Source: Endozoicomonas sp. OPT23
GTDB taxonomy: Bacteria > Pseudomonadota > Gammaproteobacteria > Pseudomonadales > Endozoicomonadaceae
Direction of reading: 5' to 3'
Length of the DNA stretch: 64,000 bases
Assembly (NCBI RefSeq): GCF_009653635.1
Contig: NZ_PPFD01000003.1
Span: 638,955-702,954, forward strand
The notes below the pieces were generated by a model. That model was not told the DNA's origin. It did no database searches and worked only from the letters and a program-made list of their open reading frames with translations. Below, one piece after another: positions 54,991-63,808 of the stretch. The position numbers and the translations under genes are program-made. Each line of letters opens with the position of its first letter. The stretch's first letter is position 1.

Positions 54991-55850
54991 AATGATATCC
55001 CTGAAAGTTGTGTCTCTTGTTCTGTGAATGGTTCTGTGCACAACGGCTCAAAGCCTGTAATTAAGTGGCTTTCAATGGCCCCCGGGAGCCACTGTTCAAA
55101 AGTAAAATGATGTTCGGTCTGTGATTTTTCAGACTGTGACTGCTCGAATCGTGTTTGCTCAAGCTGACTCAGTGCCTGCTCTAGCGATTGCTTATCTGAC
55201 AAGTAACCAAGCCAGAGGTGTTCTTCTGAGCTTATAGCTCTCACCTGCACGTGCCAGTGCTGGCGCCAGAGTAAAACGACTTGTCCCTGACACTGTTGAA
55301 GCTTTTCTTTTGCTGCTTCCAAAAACTCTGTCCGGTCTTTTTCCGGCAGATTGTGTGCTAACCAGATATCGACGACAGGAAAGTTCGATTCAAATATTTG
55401 TGCTGTCGGATTAACCAACAAGGTTCCGAGCGCTGCGTCATCGCTGGCCAATAACTGATAAGACTCAGCGTTCAGTTGATAGTCTTCCGCTCTTTCTGCC
55501 TGATGGTGTAACCAGTCCAGTTTTGCGCAATCACTGATATAGGGAAGCTCAGCGCTGACCTCATGACCTTTCAGCCAGTCTGATAACCCTTCTCCCCACT
55601 CTCCCCAGTCGCCAACCTGTGGCAGGGAAGTTTGCAGGAATTCCGAGCAAATCAGTTTGAAGGCTTCATTACCCAACAGCTGTGCAACAACCGGAAAGCT
55701 TATCTCCAGAGCTCTTGTGGCATTGGCTTTCAGATTTCTCTGATAGGCTTTCAGGCCTTTCAGCTCAAATTCAGAAACCGGACCACGTTCAGTGATGGCG
55801 GCCAGCAGGCTGTTCTGTTCTTCGCTGTTGCAGTTGCTATTACAAATCAT
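54987..55850 (-). CDS. bufC: BufC/HvfC-type RiPP recognition-domain protein (DUF2063)
   Basis: About 287 residues. The N-terminal helical DUF2063 domain carries GLKAYQRNLKANATRALEIS, FPVVAQLLGNEAF and SEFLQTSLPQVGDW, and a divergent C-terminal domain with several histidines and glutamates follows. In bufferin/Hvf systems this protein recruits the precursor for the MNIO enzyme. ATG 55850 follows directly on the bufB stop with GAGG upstream, and it overlaps doxX by 4 bp. The divergence of the C-terminal half is normal for the family. Confidence 0.85.
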   Translation of the reverse strand: MICNSNCNSEEQNSLLAAITERGPVSEFELKGLKAYQRNLKANATRALEISFPVVAQLLGNEAFKLICSEFLQTSLPQVGDWGEWGEGLSDWLKGHEVSAELPYISDCAKLDWLHHQAERAEDYQLNAESYQLLASDDAALGTLLVNPTAQIFESNFPVVDIWLAHNLPEKDRTEFLEAAKEKLQQCQGQVVLLWRQHWHVQVRAISSEEHLWLGYLSDKQSLEQALSQLEQTRFEQSQSEKSQTEHHFTFEQWLPGAIESHLITGFEPLCTEPFTEQETQLSGISL

Positions 55851-56749
55851 CACAGGTTTTCCTCTTTGCTCTGGAAAACTCTGGCAGCAATCGTTCTGGC
55901 TTTTTCTGCTTCACCAATCAGTACAAACCATTCAGGTAAATCTGTGTCCCACTCAATCAGGGTCGGGGTTGAGCCGAAGTGTTTGAGTGCTTTCTCATAA
56001 GCATCCCAGACAATATCTGAAACCATTTGGCTATGGTCGTCGACCATAATCTCACCTGCCGGTACTGTCGTGCATCCAGCCAGATGAATCTCGCCAACAA
56101 TGTTGGACGGCATACTGTAAATCCACTGAGCTATTTCTCCGGAGATATCAGCTGAGCCGGTATTAATAGCGTTTACAGCAAGATTATTGATATCCACCAG
56201 CAGACGACAATCGGTTCGTTTTGCCAGTTCGGTCAAAAATTCAGTTTCCGTTAAGGTACTGCCTTTCGGTTCAAGGTACGCCGACAGATTTTCAACCAGT
56301 ATCTGACGTTGAAGTTTTTCCTGAACGCGATTGATATTGTCAGTCATGGTTTGCAGAGACTGTTCATTAAAGGCAACAGGCAACAGATCTCCACCATGAT
56401 GCAATTGATTGCCAAGCTCTCCCCAGGCAAAAGCAGCATGGTCAGACACCATAACCGGGGATACCTTGTTGGCCAGCTGGTGCAATGAATTCAGATGCTG
56501 CTCTGATATTCCTGCGGCTGAACCCAAGCCCAGTGACGTACCATGAAGGCTGACTGGATAGAGTTCTGACACCTCTCTCAGCAGAGCGGGCAAAGCTCCA
56601 CCTTTTGCAAAGAAGTTCTCGGAATGGACCTCGATAAAGTCGAGGTCTGCCGGAGTTTCCAGCGCTTGCTGATAGTGGCCATGTCGCAGACCGACACCAA
56701 CAGGGGTTCGCTTATCAACTGCAGTCTTTTCAGTATTGAAAAAAGACAT
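55850..56749 (-). CDS. bufB: MNIO-family enzyme BufB/HvfB (DUF692)
   Basis: The 299-residue multinuclear non-heme iron oxidative enzyme installs thiooxazole or related rings on cysteines of the precursor peptide. Iron-ligand segments SDHAAFAW, VENLSAY, LLVDINNLAV, EIHLAGC, DDHSQMV and LIEWDTDLP appear in the expected order in a TIM-barrel layout. GTG 56758 is the alternative start, but ATG 56749 is preceded by GGAG at eight bases. It lies between bufA and bufC and is followed by bufC with stop/start overlap. Confidence 0.92.
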   Translation of the reverse strand: MSFFNTEKTAVDKRTPVGVGLRHGHYQQALETPADLDFIEVHSENFFAKGGALPALLREVSELYPVSLHGTSLGLGSAAGISEQHLNSLHQLANKVSPVMVSDHAAFAWGELGNQLHHGGDLLPVAFNEQSLQTMTDNINRVQEKLQRQILVENLSAYLEPKGSTLTETEFLTELAKRTDCRLLVDINNLAVNAINTGSADISGEIAQWIYSMPSNIVGEIHLAGCTTVPAGEIMVDDHSQMVSDIVWDAYEKALKHFGSTPTLIEWDTDLPEWFVLIGEAEKARTIAARVFQSKEENL

Positions 56750-56794
56750 AGTGTTCACTCCGGCTTATTCTTCGCTTTTACTGAGTAATAGCTA

Positions 56795-57079
56795 TCAGGC
56801 TTTCTTGGTTTCTTTTTCCCAAAGCTTCTTGGCTTCTGCTTTGTCGTAACCGCCCAATGTTTCACAGGTACCTTTCTTTACTGCTTTCCATTCACCAATA
56901 TCGTTATCACTTTTGGATTGACCTGCACAGGAGTGAGTACCAGCCAGGTTGGCGCAGTCATTTTGACCAGCCTTGGCAACGCCGTAGCATTTTTCTTTAG
57001 AAGCAGCCTGAGCAGAGGAAACAGCACCTACAGACAGGGCAGCAGCAAAACCAGCGCAGATAAGGGCCTTCTTGTTCAT
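56795..57079 (-). CDS. bufA: bufferin precursor BufA1-like (DUF2282)
   Basis: The 94-residue exported precursor has a signal peptide (about 1-25, ending QAA) and a mature part with four cysteines in the conserved pattern [19 protein letters not shown] and TCETLGG. In bufferins the two central cysteines are the modified ones and the product binds copper or related metals in the periplasm (family knowledge). Here the outcome is inferred, with no rings visible in sequence. It is the first gene of bufABCD and lies 37 bp after the thioredoxin gene on the same strand. Confidence 0.9.
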   Translation of the reverse strand: MNKKALICAGFAAALSVGAVSSAQAASKEKCYGVAKAGQNDCANLAGTHSCAGQSKSDNDIGEWKAVKKGTCETLGGYDKAEAKKLWEKETKKA

Positions 57080-57116
57080 CGGTCTAAGTCCTTTGATATA
57101 TGTTGTTTAGTGTTTG

Positions 57117-57449
57117 TCAGGAGGCAGCAGTCAGATGTTTGTCCAGCCAGCGGCTCAGTGCCTGTTCTGGCTGTGCTCCGGATATCTGGTCGACAGCTTT
57201 ACCTTTATGCAACAGAACCAGAGTTGGAATACCTCTGATGCCGAACTGACCGGCCAGTTGTTGCAAATCATCAACATTGGCTTTAGTTGTAGTCAGTTGC
57301 TGCTGGTAATCAGCGGCTACTTTTTCCAGCACTGGTGACATCATTTTGCAGGGTCCACACCACGGGGCCCAGAAATCGACCAGCGTCCAATCAGACTCTT
57401 CACTGATTTGCTGAAAGTGGCTACTGTCTTTTATATCCAGAACACTCAT
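57117..57449 (-). CDS. thioredoxin
   Basis: The 110-residue protein shows the complete thioredoxin fold with active-site WCGPCK (C31/C34) and the cis-proline region RGIPTLVL. It has no signal peptide and should act in the cytoplasm as a thiol reductant. It stands just upstream of the bufferin precursor gene on the same strand, 37 bp from bufA, and so may be cotranscribed and serve precursor cysteines before ring formation (inference). It is a divergent thioredoxin rather than the main TrxA. Confidence 0.88.
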   Translation of the reverse strand: MSVLDIKDSSHFQQISEESDWTLVDFWAPWCGPCKMMSPVLEKVAADYQQQLTTTKANVDDLQQLAGQFGIRGIPTLVLLHKGKAVDQISGAQPEQALSRWLDKHLTAAS

Positions 57450-57521
57450 CTTGCTCTCTCTTCACTCATATACTTGTGAACTGACAGTATGGATTCACAC
57501 TGCCACGATCTTTTTTCTTCT

Positions 57522-58004
57522 TTACCGTTCGCTTAATTGCTTGACAGTAAGTTGACTGATTTCAGGCCAGGCTTCATCAGCTGATTCAACATAACCAGGA
57601 ACATCTGTCAGCCATTTGGTCTGAACATTTTTGTTGAGATTCAGGTAAAGCTTGCCGTCAACCACCTTCCAGGCATTTGGATCACCATCAAACTTTTTCT
57701 CAACTGATGCACCAAAGGCACAGTAACCACCGTATTGAGGCGCATACCTGGCTGGATCTGCTCTGAACGTGTCGCGGTTATCTGCAGATGCAAATTTGAA
57801 AATGGCGTTTTTGTAAGTCGCGGTGTATTCGAAAGTACCTTCTGTTGGTTTGCCCACTGTGAAGTAACTCACTGGGTCATAACCGTGCAGAGCAACATCG
57901 TTGCTGTCTGCATTGACATCTATATCAGCAGCAAACAGAGTGCCGGATACAGCCAGTGCCGAGGCAGCAATCAGTGTTTTGAATGATTTTTTCAAGAGGG
58001 TCAT
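57522..58004 (-). CDS. exported YHS-domain protein
   Basis: The 160-residue protein has a signal peptide (about 1-26, ending LFAAD) and a YHS-type domain with ALHGYDPVSYF, FKFASADNRDTFRADPARYA and YGGYCAFG, the last carrying the characteristic cysteine. YHS domains are linked to metal handling. ATG 58004 is preferred over GTG 58016 because GGAG is 8 bases before it. It is the first minus-strand gene next to a divergent AraC regulator and precedes thioredoxin and the bufferin operon by short gaps, so all may form one transcript. Confidence 0.85.
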   Translation of the reverse strand: MTLLKKSFKTLIAASALAVSGTLFAADIDVNADSNDVALHGYDPVSYFTVGKPTEGTFEYTATYKNAIFKFASADNRDTFRADPARYAPQYGGYCAFGASVEKKFDGDPNAWKVVDGKLYLNLNKNVQTKWLTDVPGYVESADEAWPEISQLTVKQLSER

Positions 58005-58141
58005 TTTATTCTCCACGCTTTTTGAAAGTCAGTTCTTAAAGTGAGCTCAGGAGCTCCCTTGCCCCCCGCTTATGAAGAAATATAAATGCATCTATGAGAT
58101 GATTTGACTGATTCAGTCTCGACTTTGGAACAAATCGTCCC

Positions 58142-58975
58142 ATGGACCAACTTTCTTCCGTATTAAGCCGCTTTTCTATCTCGGCTGGAGTCTTCTACTC
58201 CGGCCAGCTCTGCGGTCTTTCCTCTTTCGAAGAGCCCAACGCCCGCATAGGACACATCCATTTATTAAAGAAGGGAACACTGAAGATTCTGGAGCGAGGA
58301 AAACCTGATAAAGTTTTTTCTGAACCAACCTTGTTGTTCTATCCCAGACCCACACAGCACCGCATCATGGCTGAAGACGCAGATAATACAGAGATTGTCT
58401 GTGCTGAAGTTCACTATGGCTCTGGGCCAACCAACCCTCTGGCCAGCTCCATGCCGGATATGGTTTCTATTCCTCTGGCCAGAGCAGGCAGACTGCAGTC
58501 GACCATCGACTGGTTGTTTGAAGAAGCTTTTTCAAAACACAGTGCCCGACAGATTATTATGGATAGGCTGTGTGAAATTATGATTATCCAGCTTTTACGA
58601 CACCTGATGTCTTCTGGCGATATCAACGGAGGTTTGCTGGCAGGCCTCTCTGACCCGAAACTCGCGCAGGCTCTGGACGTTATTCACAACCAACCTGAAC
58701 ATAACTGGTCTCTGGTCGAACTGTCAGAAAAAGCAATGATGTCCCGCTCACGGTTTGCAGAGCACTTTAAAAAGGTCATTGGCATTACACCCAACGACTA
58801 CCTGTCAGGGTGGCGGGTCGAAATAGCTAAGGGGCTGCTGAAACAGGATAAACCTGTCGGCTGGGTAGCCAATGAGGTAGGTTATGAAAATGCCTCGGCA
58901 CTCGCTCGTGTGTTCAGAAGTCGAACCGGGATGTCACCCAAAGAGTGGCTAGGTAACCAGCAGAATATCGACTGA
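58142..58975 (+). CDS. AraC-family transcriptional regulator with cupin domain
   Basis: The 277-residue protein has an N-terminal cupin-like sensory half (about 1-150: LKKGTLKILERGKPDKVFSE) and two C-terminal AraC helix-turn-helix units (about 175-275: NWSLVELSEKAMMSRSRFAE and GWVANEVGYENASALARVFR). It resembles the AraC_binding-2/cupin_6 group of redox or xenobiotic regulators. It diverges from the YHS gene, with 137 bp between, so it may control the YHS-thioredoxin-buf set. The inducer is unknown. Confidence 0.88.
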   Translation: MDQLSSVLSRFSISAGVFYSGQLCGLSSFEEPNARIGHIHLLKKGTLKILERGKPDKVFSEPTLLFYPRPTQHRIMAEDADNTEIVCAEVHYGSGPTNPLASSMPDMVSIPLARAGRLQSTIDWLFEEAFSKHSARQIIMDRLCEIMIIQLLRHLMSSGDINGGLLAGLSDPKLAQALDVIHNQPEHNWSLVELSEKAMMSRSRFAEHFKKVIGITPNDYLSGWRVEIAKGLLKQDKPVGWVANEVGYENASALARVFRSRTGMSPKEWLGNQQNID

Positions 58976-59005
58976 TTTCAGAAGCAAAGCCTTCGGTACA
59001 AGTGT

Positions 59006-59413
59006 ATGACCCAAACAGTAAAAGAATTCAATTTCAAAACTATACTGCTGCTACTTTCTTTATTGATAGCAGCGACTCCGGTTTTATCCAAAAGGCTTGC
59101 CCCCGAAAAAGTCGCCAGTGTGTTTTTTGAAAATATACAGTATCAGGTCATTCATATGGGGTGGCAAAACGGTACCGGTCAGAATGGTGGCTATCTGGAA
59201 GCCAGAGATACAATGACAGGGCATCGACTTTGGGGCGAATTGGTTTATCAACCTGAAAGAGACTCAAAGCTGGAAGGCGACGTTCAGGATGTGTTTATAA
59301 AACAACTGTCACTTGATTCCGGTTCCCGAAAGCTCTTTGTTATTAATGAGCGCAACGAACTCTACTCTATCAATATCGACAATCAGGAAATAAAGAAGCT
59401 CTCTGGAGATTAA
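59006..59413 (+). CDS. small exported protein of unknown function
   Basis: The 135-residue protein has a hydrophobic N-terminal segment (about 11-28, ILLLLSLLIAATPVLSK) consistent with a signal peptide, then a beta-rich part with YLEARDTMTGHRLWGELVYQ and LFVINERNELYSINIDNQE, recalling a beta-propeller-like strand repeat. The family is not recognised. It lies 13 bp upstream of the amidase gene and could be cotranscribed with it. Confidence 0.55.
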   Translation: MTQTVKEFNFKTILLLLSLLIAATPVLSKRLAPEKVASVFFENIQYQVIHMGWQNGTGQNGGYLEARDTMTGHRLWGELVYQPERDSKLEGDVQDVFIKQLSLDSGSRKLFVINERNELYSINIDNQEIKKLSGD

Positions 59414-59426
59414 GGAGATCAAAGCC

Positions 59427-60065
59427 GTGAATATTAAGCGTATTTCCAGCCCGAACTGTGATCACATAGAAATTCCTGTGGAATACCTTGTACTTCACTA
59501 TACGGCTGTAGACCTTCAGGAAACTTTGCAGATTTTCACAACAGAAGGCGGTGTCTCGGCTCATCTGGTGATTGATGTTGATGGTACTGCTCATGAACTG
59601 GTCGATTGCCTGCAAGGTAAGGCGCACAGAGCATGGCATGCGGGAGTCAGTCGATGGCACGAGCGAGAAGCTTTTAATGACTTTGCGATTGGCATCGAGC
59701 TAGTGAATTACAACGGCAATATCTTCCCTTATACCGATGCTCAATACGACTCCCTGTTTGAAATCGTTCAACAATTGCAGGCACTTTATCCTGCTTTAAA
59801 TGACCCTGAACGTATTCTGGGCCATGAGCAGATAGCAGGCTTTAGAGGTAAGGCAGATCCGGGCATCTGTTTTGACTGGCATCGTTTTTATCAGCATGTC
59901 TGTCCCAACCAGATGTACCCAGCCAGACACTCAATCTGTTCAAAGGAACTCCAACAGCAACTGCTTGAACAGGCCGGCAAAGCTCCCGAGACAGAAGAGG
60001 AAAGGTCAGCATTCTGGAAAAAGCTCAGTCAGTTCACTGAAGAGCGTTCTAGCAGAGCGACCTAA
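59427..60065 (+). CDS. N-acetylmuramoyl-L-alanine amidase, amidase_2 type
   Basis: The 212-residue protein belongs to the AmpD/AmiD zinc amidases that cleave the MurNAc-L-Ala bond. Zinc ligands appear as H in VLHYT, H in ILGHEQI and D in GICFDWHRF. It has no signal peptide, so a cytoplasmic AmpD-like role in murein recycling is as likely as periplasmic AmiD. The C-terminal 40 residues are an extra helical tail. It sits after the small exported protein on the same strand. Confidence 0.88.
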   Translation: MNIKRISSPNCDHIEIPVEYLVLHYTAVDLQETLQIFTTEGGVSAHLVIDVDGTAHELVDCLQGKAHRAWHAGVSRWHEREAFNDFAIGIELVNYNGNIFPYTDAQYDSLFEIVQQLQALYPALNDPERILGHEQIAGFRGKADPGICFDWHRFYQHVCPNQMYPARHSICSKELQQQLLEQAGKAPETEEERSAFWKKLSQFTEERSSRAT

Positions 60066-60086
60066 CAGCCAGTGAATCCAGAAATA

Positions 60087-60419
60087 TCAGTGAAGTATTT
60101 CTCTCTCATCCGCTTCTTCAAGGCCATCAAGCAATGCTTCGAGAACAACCTTCAAGGTATCAATGTCTTTGTTTAATTCGTAATGACGAATCATTGCCAC
60201 CATAGCCTGAGCCAGAGGGAAGCAACGCAGGTGATCTTTAAGGTCAGCAGGTTGCAATGATTTACCGGTATTCTCAACAAAGTAATTAGCACCGGCAGCA
60301 GTACCTTTATGAGCTGCTTCAACCAGACCTCTTAACTGATCCATATCTTCAAGGTCATGAAAGCCGAATAACATTTCTGCCAGATTCTCTAGGAAACTGT
60401 CCTGAAGATGTGTCGTCAT
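60087..60419 (-). CDS. small helical protein of unknown function
   Basis: The 110-residue acidic, helical protein (FLENLAEMLFGFHDLEDMDQ, TLKVVLEALLDGLEEADERE) has no recognised family. ATG 60419 is chosen because GAGGTGAG lies seven bases upstream, making an upstream start 72 bp earlier unlikely. It converges with the amidase gene. Confidence 0.5.
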   Translation of the reverse strand: MTTHLQDSFLENLAEMLFGFHDLEDMDQLRGLVEAAHKGTAAGANYFVENTGKSLQPADLKDHLRCFPLAQAMVAMIRHYELNKDIDTLKVVLEALLDGLEEADEREILH

Positions 60420-61033
60420 TACTCTCACCTCATTTATTGATAGAGCGCAGGGTAATGGCATCCCCGTTCTGCGACTATTCGTAGCTGACACGCAGATATT
60501 GGTAATTCTGGTGTCTCAGGGTTGATTAATCCTGTCTTGAGGATGAGAATTGGCAGACTGTTGTCGATTTTTCTGTGCAAAACACCGGATTTACAGAATC
60601 ACACACCGAATAACGATTCTATTGTGGTAAGACCTGCAAGTATTATTCACCTGTTCCTGTACCTCTGTTAGCCAATCACGAAGCGACTTGCCGGTATCTC
60701 ACGATATCTGACACGGCAAATTCGTAGTAAAAAGACAGTTACTAAAAGTCCCCACAGTTACACAGATGATGAACTCTGTTTCATATGCCTGTATTTGCTG
60801 TACTCCAAGAGTAAGCAGACGTACGAATTCATTCTTCATTTATCCGCCTGCGGCGAGTAAATAACGGGATATTCGACTACGTGTGTCTACACACTTAAAA
60901 CCAAACACGGAGGAACTCATTTTTTATCATTGATGCGTGATGAGAAGAGTTTCTTAAAGAACGACAAATACCGCCACAGTAATCAAATTATTTGCATGGC
61001 CGTATTTCAAAAGAAAAAGAGTAGGTAAGCAGT
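60420..61033. other. long intergenic region with structured repeat
   Basis: The stretch has no credible gene. It contains an imperfect TTGCCG...CGGCAA hairpin near 60690-60720, structured repeat copy B at 60816-60898 and an AT-rich leader of the GNAT gene. A GGAGGAACTC sequence at 60908 resembles a ribosome site but has no ATG at usable distance. Confidence 0.4.
60816..60898 (+). repeat. intergenic structured repeat, copy B
   Basis: Outer parts match copy A (CAGACGTACGAATTCA; ATATTCGACTACGTGTGTCT then ACACACTTAA). The central hairpin differs in sequence but keeps pairing: ATTTATCCGCC with GGCGAGTAAAT around a three-base loop (one mismatch, one G-T pair). The GTGTGTCTACACAC palindrome is identical. 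Confidence 0.75.
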
Positions 61034-61522
61034 ATGATTATTAGAAAAGCGCAAGAAATTGACATGGGTTCCATTGCAACACTTTGCCGGGAATCCTTGT
61101 TGAAAGCCTACGATAATATGATTGATCCCGATCGAGTTATGCCCTGGTCTGAAGGCGATGATGTCGAAAAGTATGTGCGTGGCAACTGGCCCTGCATGCT
61201 GGTCGCCTGGCAGGATGACAAGCTGGCTGGTCTGGTTGCAAAAACAAAGAACCATATCGATGTTATCTGGGTAAATGAAGAGTTCCGTCAGCAGGGCACA
61301 GGTAAAGAATTACTGGCTGAAGCTGAGCGCCGTCTGGCCAAGCGCTACCCTGAACTGACTGTTGAATGTATTGATAAAGAAACCATCCGTTTCTTCGAAA
61401 AACGCGGCTACACAATGCAACGCGAATTCACCGACGGCATGACCGGTGTGAACAAGACCATTATGGGTCGTTCTCTTCTTCAAGAGAGCAACCAGGAAGA
61501 GCTGCTGGACAAGATTGCCTGA
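61034..61522 (+). CDS. GNAT-family N-acetyltransferase
   Basis: The 162-residue protein has a GNAT fold: MIIRKAQEIDMGSIATL at the N-terminus, the acetyl-CoA pyrophosphate loop QQGTGKELL near 88-96 and EKRGYT at the C-terminus. Substrate unknown. It stands alone after the long structured intergenic region, and a stem-loop follows. Confidence 0.85.
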   Translation: MIIRKAQEIDMGSIATLCRESLLKAYDNMIDPDRVMPWSEGDDVEKYVRGNWPCMLVAWQDDKLAGLVAKTKNHIDVIWVNEEFRQQGTGKELLAEAERRLAKRYPELTVECIDKETIRFFEKRGYTMQREFTDGMTGVNKTIMGRSLLQESNQEELLDKIA

Positions 61523-61547
61523 CCCCGCATTAAAGAATGAACCGTGA

Positions 61548-61580
61548 TAGCGAGGTACCTTTCTCACGACAGCCTCGCTA
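61548..61580. terminator. stem-loop after the GNAT gene
   Basis: TAGCGAGG (61548-61555) pairs with CCTCGCTA (61573-61580) around a 17-base loop. A T-tract is missing. Confidence 0.4.
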
Positions 61581-61654
61581 AAGCTGGTTCAATACTCCCC
61601 ATAAAACTATAATCCGCGCCAGTACTCGTCTTAGACTTCTGGACACACCTTCCT

Positions 61655-62848
61655 ATGACACTAAAAACCCTGCGCCTGAACAAGCGCGCTGATCGTCGCC
61701 TGAAAGCTGGCCACTTGTGGATTTACAGTAATGAGGTAGACACAAAAGCCTCTCCTCTGAAGTCTTTTGAAGTCGGTGAACTGATTCAGATAGAGAGCGC
61801 CGAAGGTAAACCTCTGGGCTCAGGCTATATCAACCCTAACAGCTTGATTTGTGGCCGTCTGGTCAGCCGTGACAGCAAGTATGTTCTGGACAAGTCTCTA
61901 CTGGTTCACCGTATCAAGGTGGCTCTCAGCCTGCGCGAAGCCTTGTACGATTCCAAATGCTACCGTCTGGTGTTTGGCGACAGTGATGGTCTGCCTGGTT
62001 TGGTGGTTGATCGTTTCAATGATGTTCTGGTTGCCCAGATGTCCACTGCCGGCATGGAAGCGGTAAAGGATGAAATCGTTGAAGCTCTGGTTAAAGTGCT
62101 GAATCCAAAAGGCATTCTGTTGAAAAACGATGGCACAGGCCGTCGTCTTGAAAGCCTGCCCGAATACGTTGAAGTGGCTTACGGTGAAGTGCCGGACCGT
62201 GTTGAGCTGGAAGAGAACGGCGTTAAGTTCCTGGCTCCGGTAATGAAAGGCCAGAAGACTGGCTGGTTCTACGACCACCGCCTGAACCGTGACCGCCTGC
62301 GTCACTATGTTAAAGGCAAGCGTGTTCTGGATGTATTCAGTTACGTTGGTGGCTGGGGCGTTCAGTGTGCAGCCTTTGGTGCTGAAGAAGTCATCTGTGT
62401 AGATGCTTCAGAACAGGCTACCGAATGGGTACACGACAATGCTGAACTGAATGGTGTTGCCGAGAAGGTCGGTACAATTCATGGTGACGCTTTTGCTGCC
62501 CTGAAAGGCCTGCGTGATGAAGGTCAGAAATTTGATGTGGTGATCGTTGATCCACCAGCGTTTATCAAAAAACGTAAAGACACCAAGGCTGGCGAACAGG
62601 CTTACCGTCGAATCAATGAACTGGCCATGCGACTACTGGAAAAAGATGGCATTCTGGTGTCTTGCTCCTGTTCCATGCATCTTCAAAACGAAGTGCTGTT
62701 TGATGTTCTGCGCTCAGGAAGCCGTCACATTGACCGCAACCTGCAGATTATTGAACAGGGTCATCAGGGACCGGATCATCCGATTCTTCCGGCTATTCCC
62801 GAAACATCGTACATCAAGGCAATTATTGCTCGTGTAACTCGAGTATAA
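61655..62848 (+). CDS. rlmI: 23S rRNA m5C methyltransferase RlmI-type
   Basis: The 397-residue protein starts with a PUA domain (about 1-75, RLNKRADRRLKAGHLWIYSN) followed by a SAM methyltransferase domain. Motif I VLDVFSYVGGWGVQCAAFGA and DPPAF with the catalytic cysteine region SCSCSMHL place it with RlmI, which methylates 23S rRNA C1962. It is preceded by a 130-bp gap and followed by a convergent terminator. Confidence 0.92.
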   Translation: MTLKTLRLNKRADRRLKAGHLWIYSNEVDTKASPLKSFEVGELIQIESAEGKPLGSGYINPNSLICGRLVSRDSKYVLDKSLLVHRIKVALSLREALYDSKCYRLVFGDSDGLPGLVVDRFNDVLVAQMSTAGMEAVKDEIVEALVKVLNPKGILLKNDGTGRRLESLPEYVEVAYGEVPDRVELEENGVKFLAPVMKGQKTGWFYDHRLNRDRLRHYVKGKRVLDVFSYVGGWGVQCAAFGAEEVICVDASEQATEWVHDNAELNGVAEKVGTIHGDAFAALKGLRDEGQKFDVVIVDPPAFIKKRKDTKAGEQAYRRINELAMRLLEKDGILVSCSCSMHLQNEVLFDVLRSGSRHIDRNLQIIEQGHQGPDHPILPAIPETSYIKAIIARVTRV

Positions 62849-62856
62849 GTGCAGAC

Positions 62857-62894
62857 AAGCCAGTTCTCATATTTAGCGTGGGAACTGGCTTTCC
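62857..62894. terminator. bidirectional terminator between rlmI and HAD-IB gene
   Basis: AAGCCAGTTC (62857-62866) pairs perfectly with GAACTGGCTT (62882-62891). The convergent layout makes it useful for both genes. Confidence 0.75.
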
Positions 62895-62907
62895 AGTTAC
62901 TGTTGTT

Positions 62908-63564
62908 TTAACGCAGGCTGATAACAGGCCAACCCTGTTCTTTAGCAAATGCAGTCAACTCAGGATCAGCATCCACGGCAAAAGAATGTTCTGCCTCTTT
63001 TAACAGTGGAATATCGTTTCTGGAATCACTGTAGAAATAGCTGCCTGCCATTGAGTGCTCAGGGTTCTCTGCCAGCCACTCGTTCAAACGAGTCACCTTG
63101 CCTTCCTGATACGTCGGTGTGCCCACTGATTTGCCAGTGTAACGATCACCGTCTATTTCCAGTTCAACGGCCAGCATGGAATCTACACCCAGCTTCTTTG
63201 CAATCGGCTCTGTCACAAAGCGACTGGTCGCAGTGATGATGAGCAGATAGTCACCCTGATCACGATGCTTTTTCAACAGCGCTTTGGCTTTATCCAGCAT
63301 GATGGGCTCAATAACTTGTGCCATAAACTTGTTATGTTTTTCAGCCAGTTCGGACAGGGTGTATTTGGTCAAAGGTTCGAGAGCGAACGCCAGATACTCA
63401 GACAACACCATGGTTCCCGCTTCGTACTGTTGATAGAAGCGGTCGTTCCCTTCACGGAAAAAGTCGGCGTCCACCATTCCTTCATCAACCATGAACTGCC
63501 CCCACAGGTAATCACTGTCACCTGCGATCAGGGTATTATCGAGATCGAAAATTGCCAGAGCCAC
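62908..63564 (-). CDS. HAD-IB subfamily phosphatase (SerB/CicA-like)
   Basis: The 218-residue HAD-superfamily protein has motif I FDLDNTL (D7/D9), motif II TATSR near 112 and motif IV FYSDSRNDIPLL near 175-187, typical of subfamily IB. Phosphoserine phosphatase-like activity is possible, but the substrate is open. A HAD-IB gene next to rppH is also found in Pseudomonas. It diverges from rppH with 244 bp between. Confidence 0.88.
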   Translation of the reverse strand: MALAIFDLDNTLIAGDSDYLWGQFMVDEGMVDADFFREGNDRFYQQYEAGTMVLSEYLAFALEPLTKYTLSELAEKHNKFMAQVIEPIMLDKAKALLKKHRDQGDYLLIITATSRFVTEPIAKKLGVDSMLAVELEIDGDRYTGKSVGTPTYQEGKVTRLNEWLAENPEHSMAGSYFYSDSRNDIPLLKEAEHSFAVDADPELTAFAKEQGWPVISLR

Positions 63565-63808
63565 AAAACCTCTCCTAGACTGACGACGAAAATTATTGGT
63601 TTTATCAGGCGGTCATTCTAGACAGGTTCGACACTGGTTTGAACATAAATACCAATTCTGAAAGTCTTCTAGAGCAGTTATTAAAGCAAGATTTATAGCC
63701 AATCTATAAAAACCGTCTTCCAAATCAACAAAAGTGGCATCTTGTTTGCTGTGCTGTTGCCGTTTATGAAACAATGCAAACAAGAATTAATTTAAGGTAG
63801 CCGCACGC

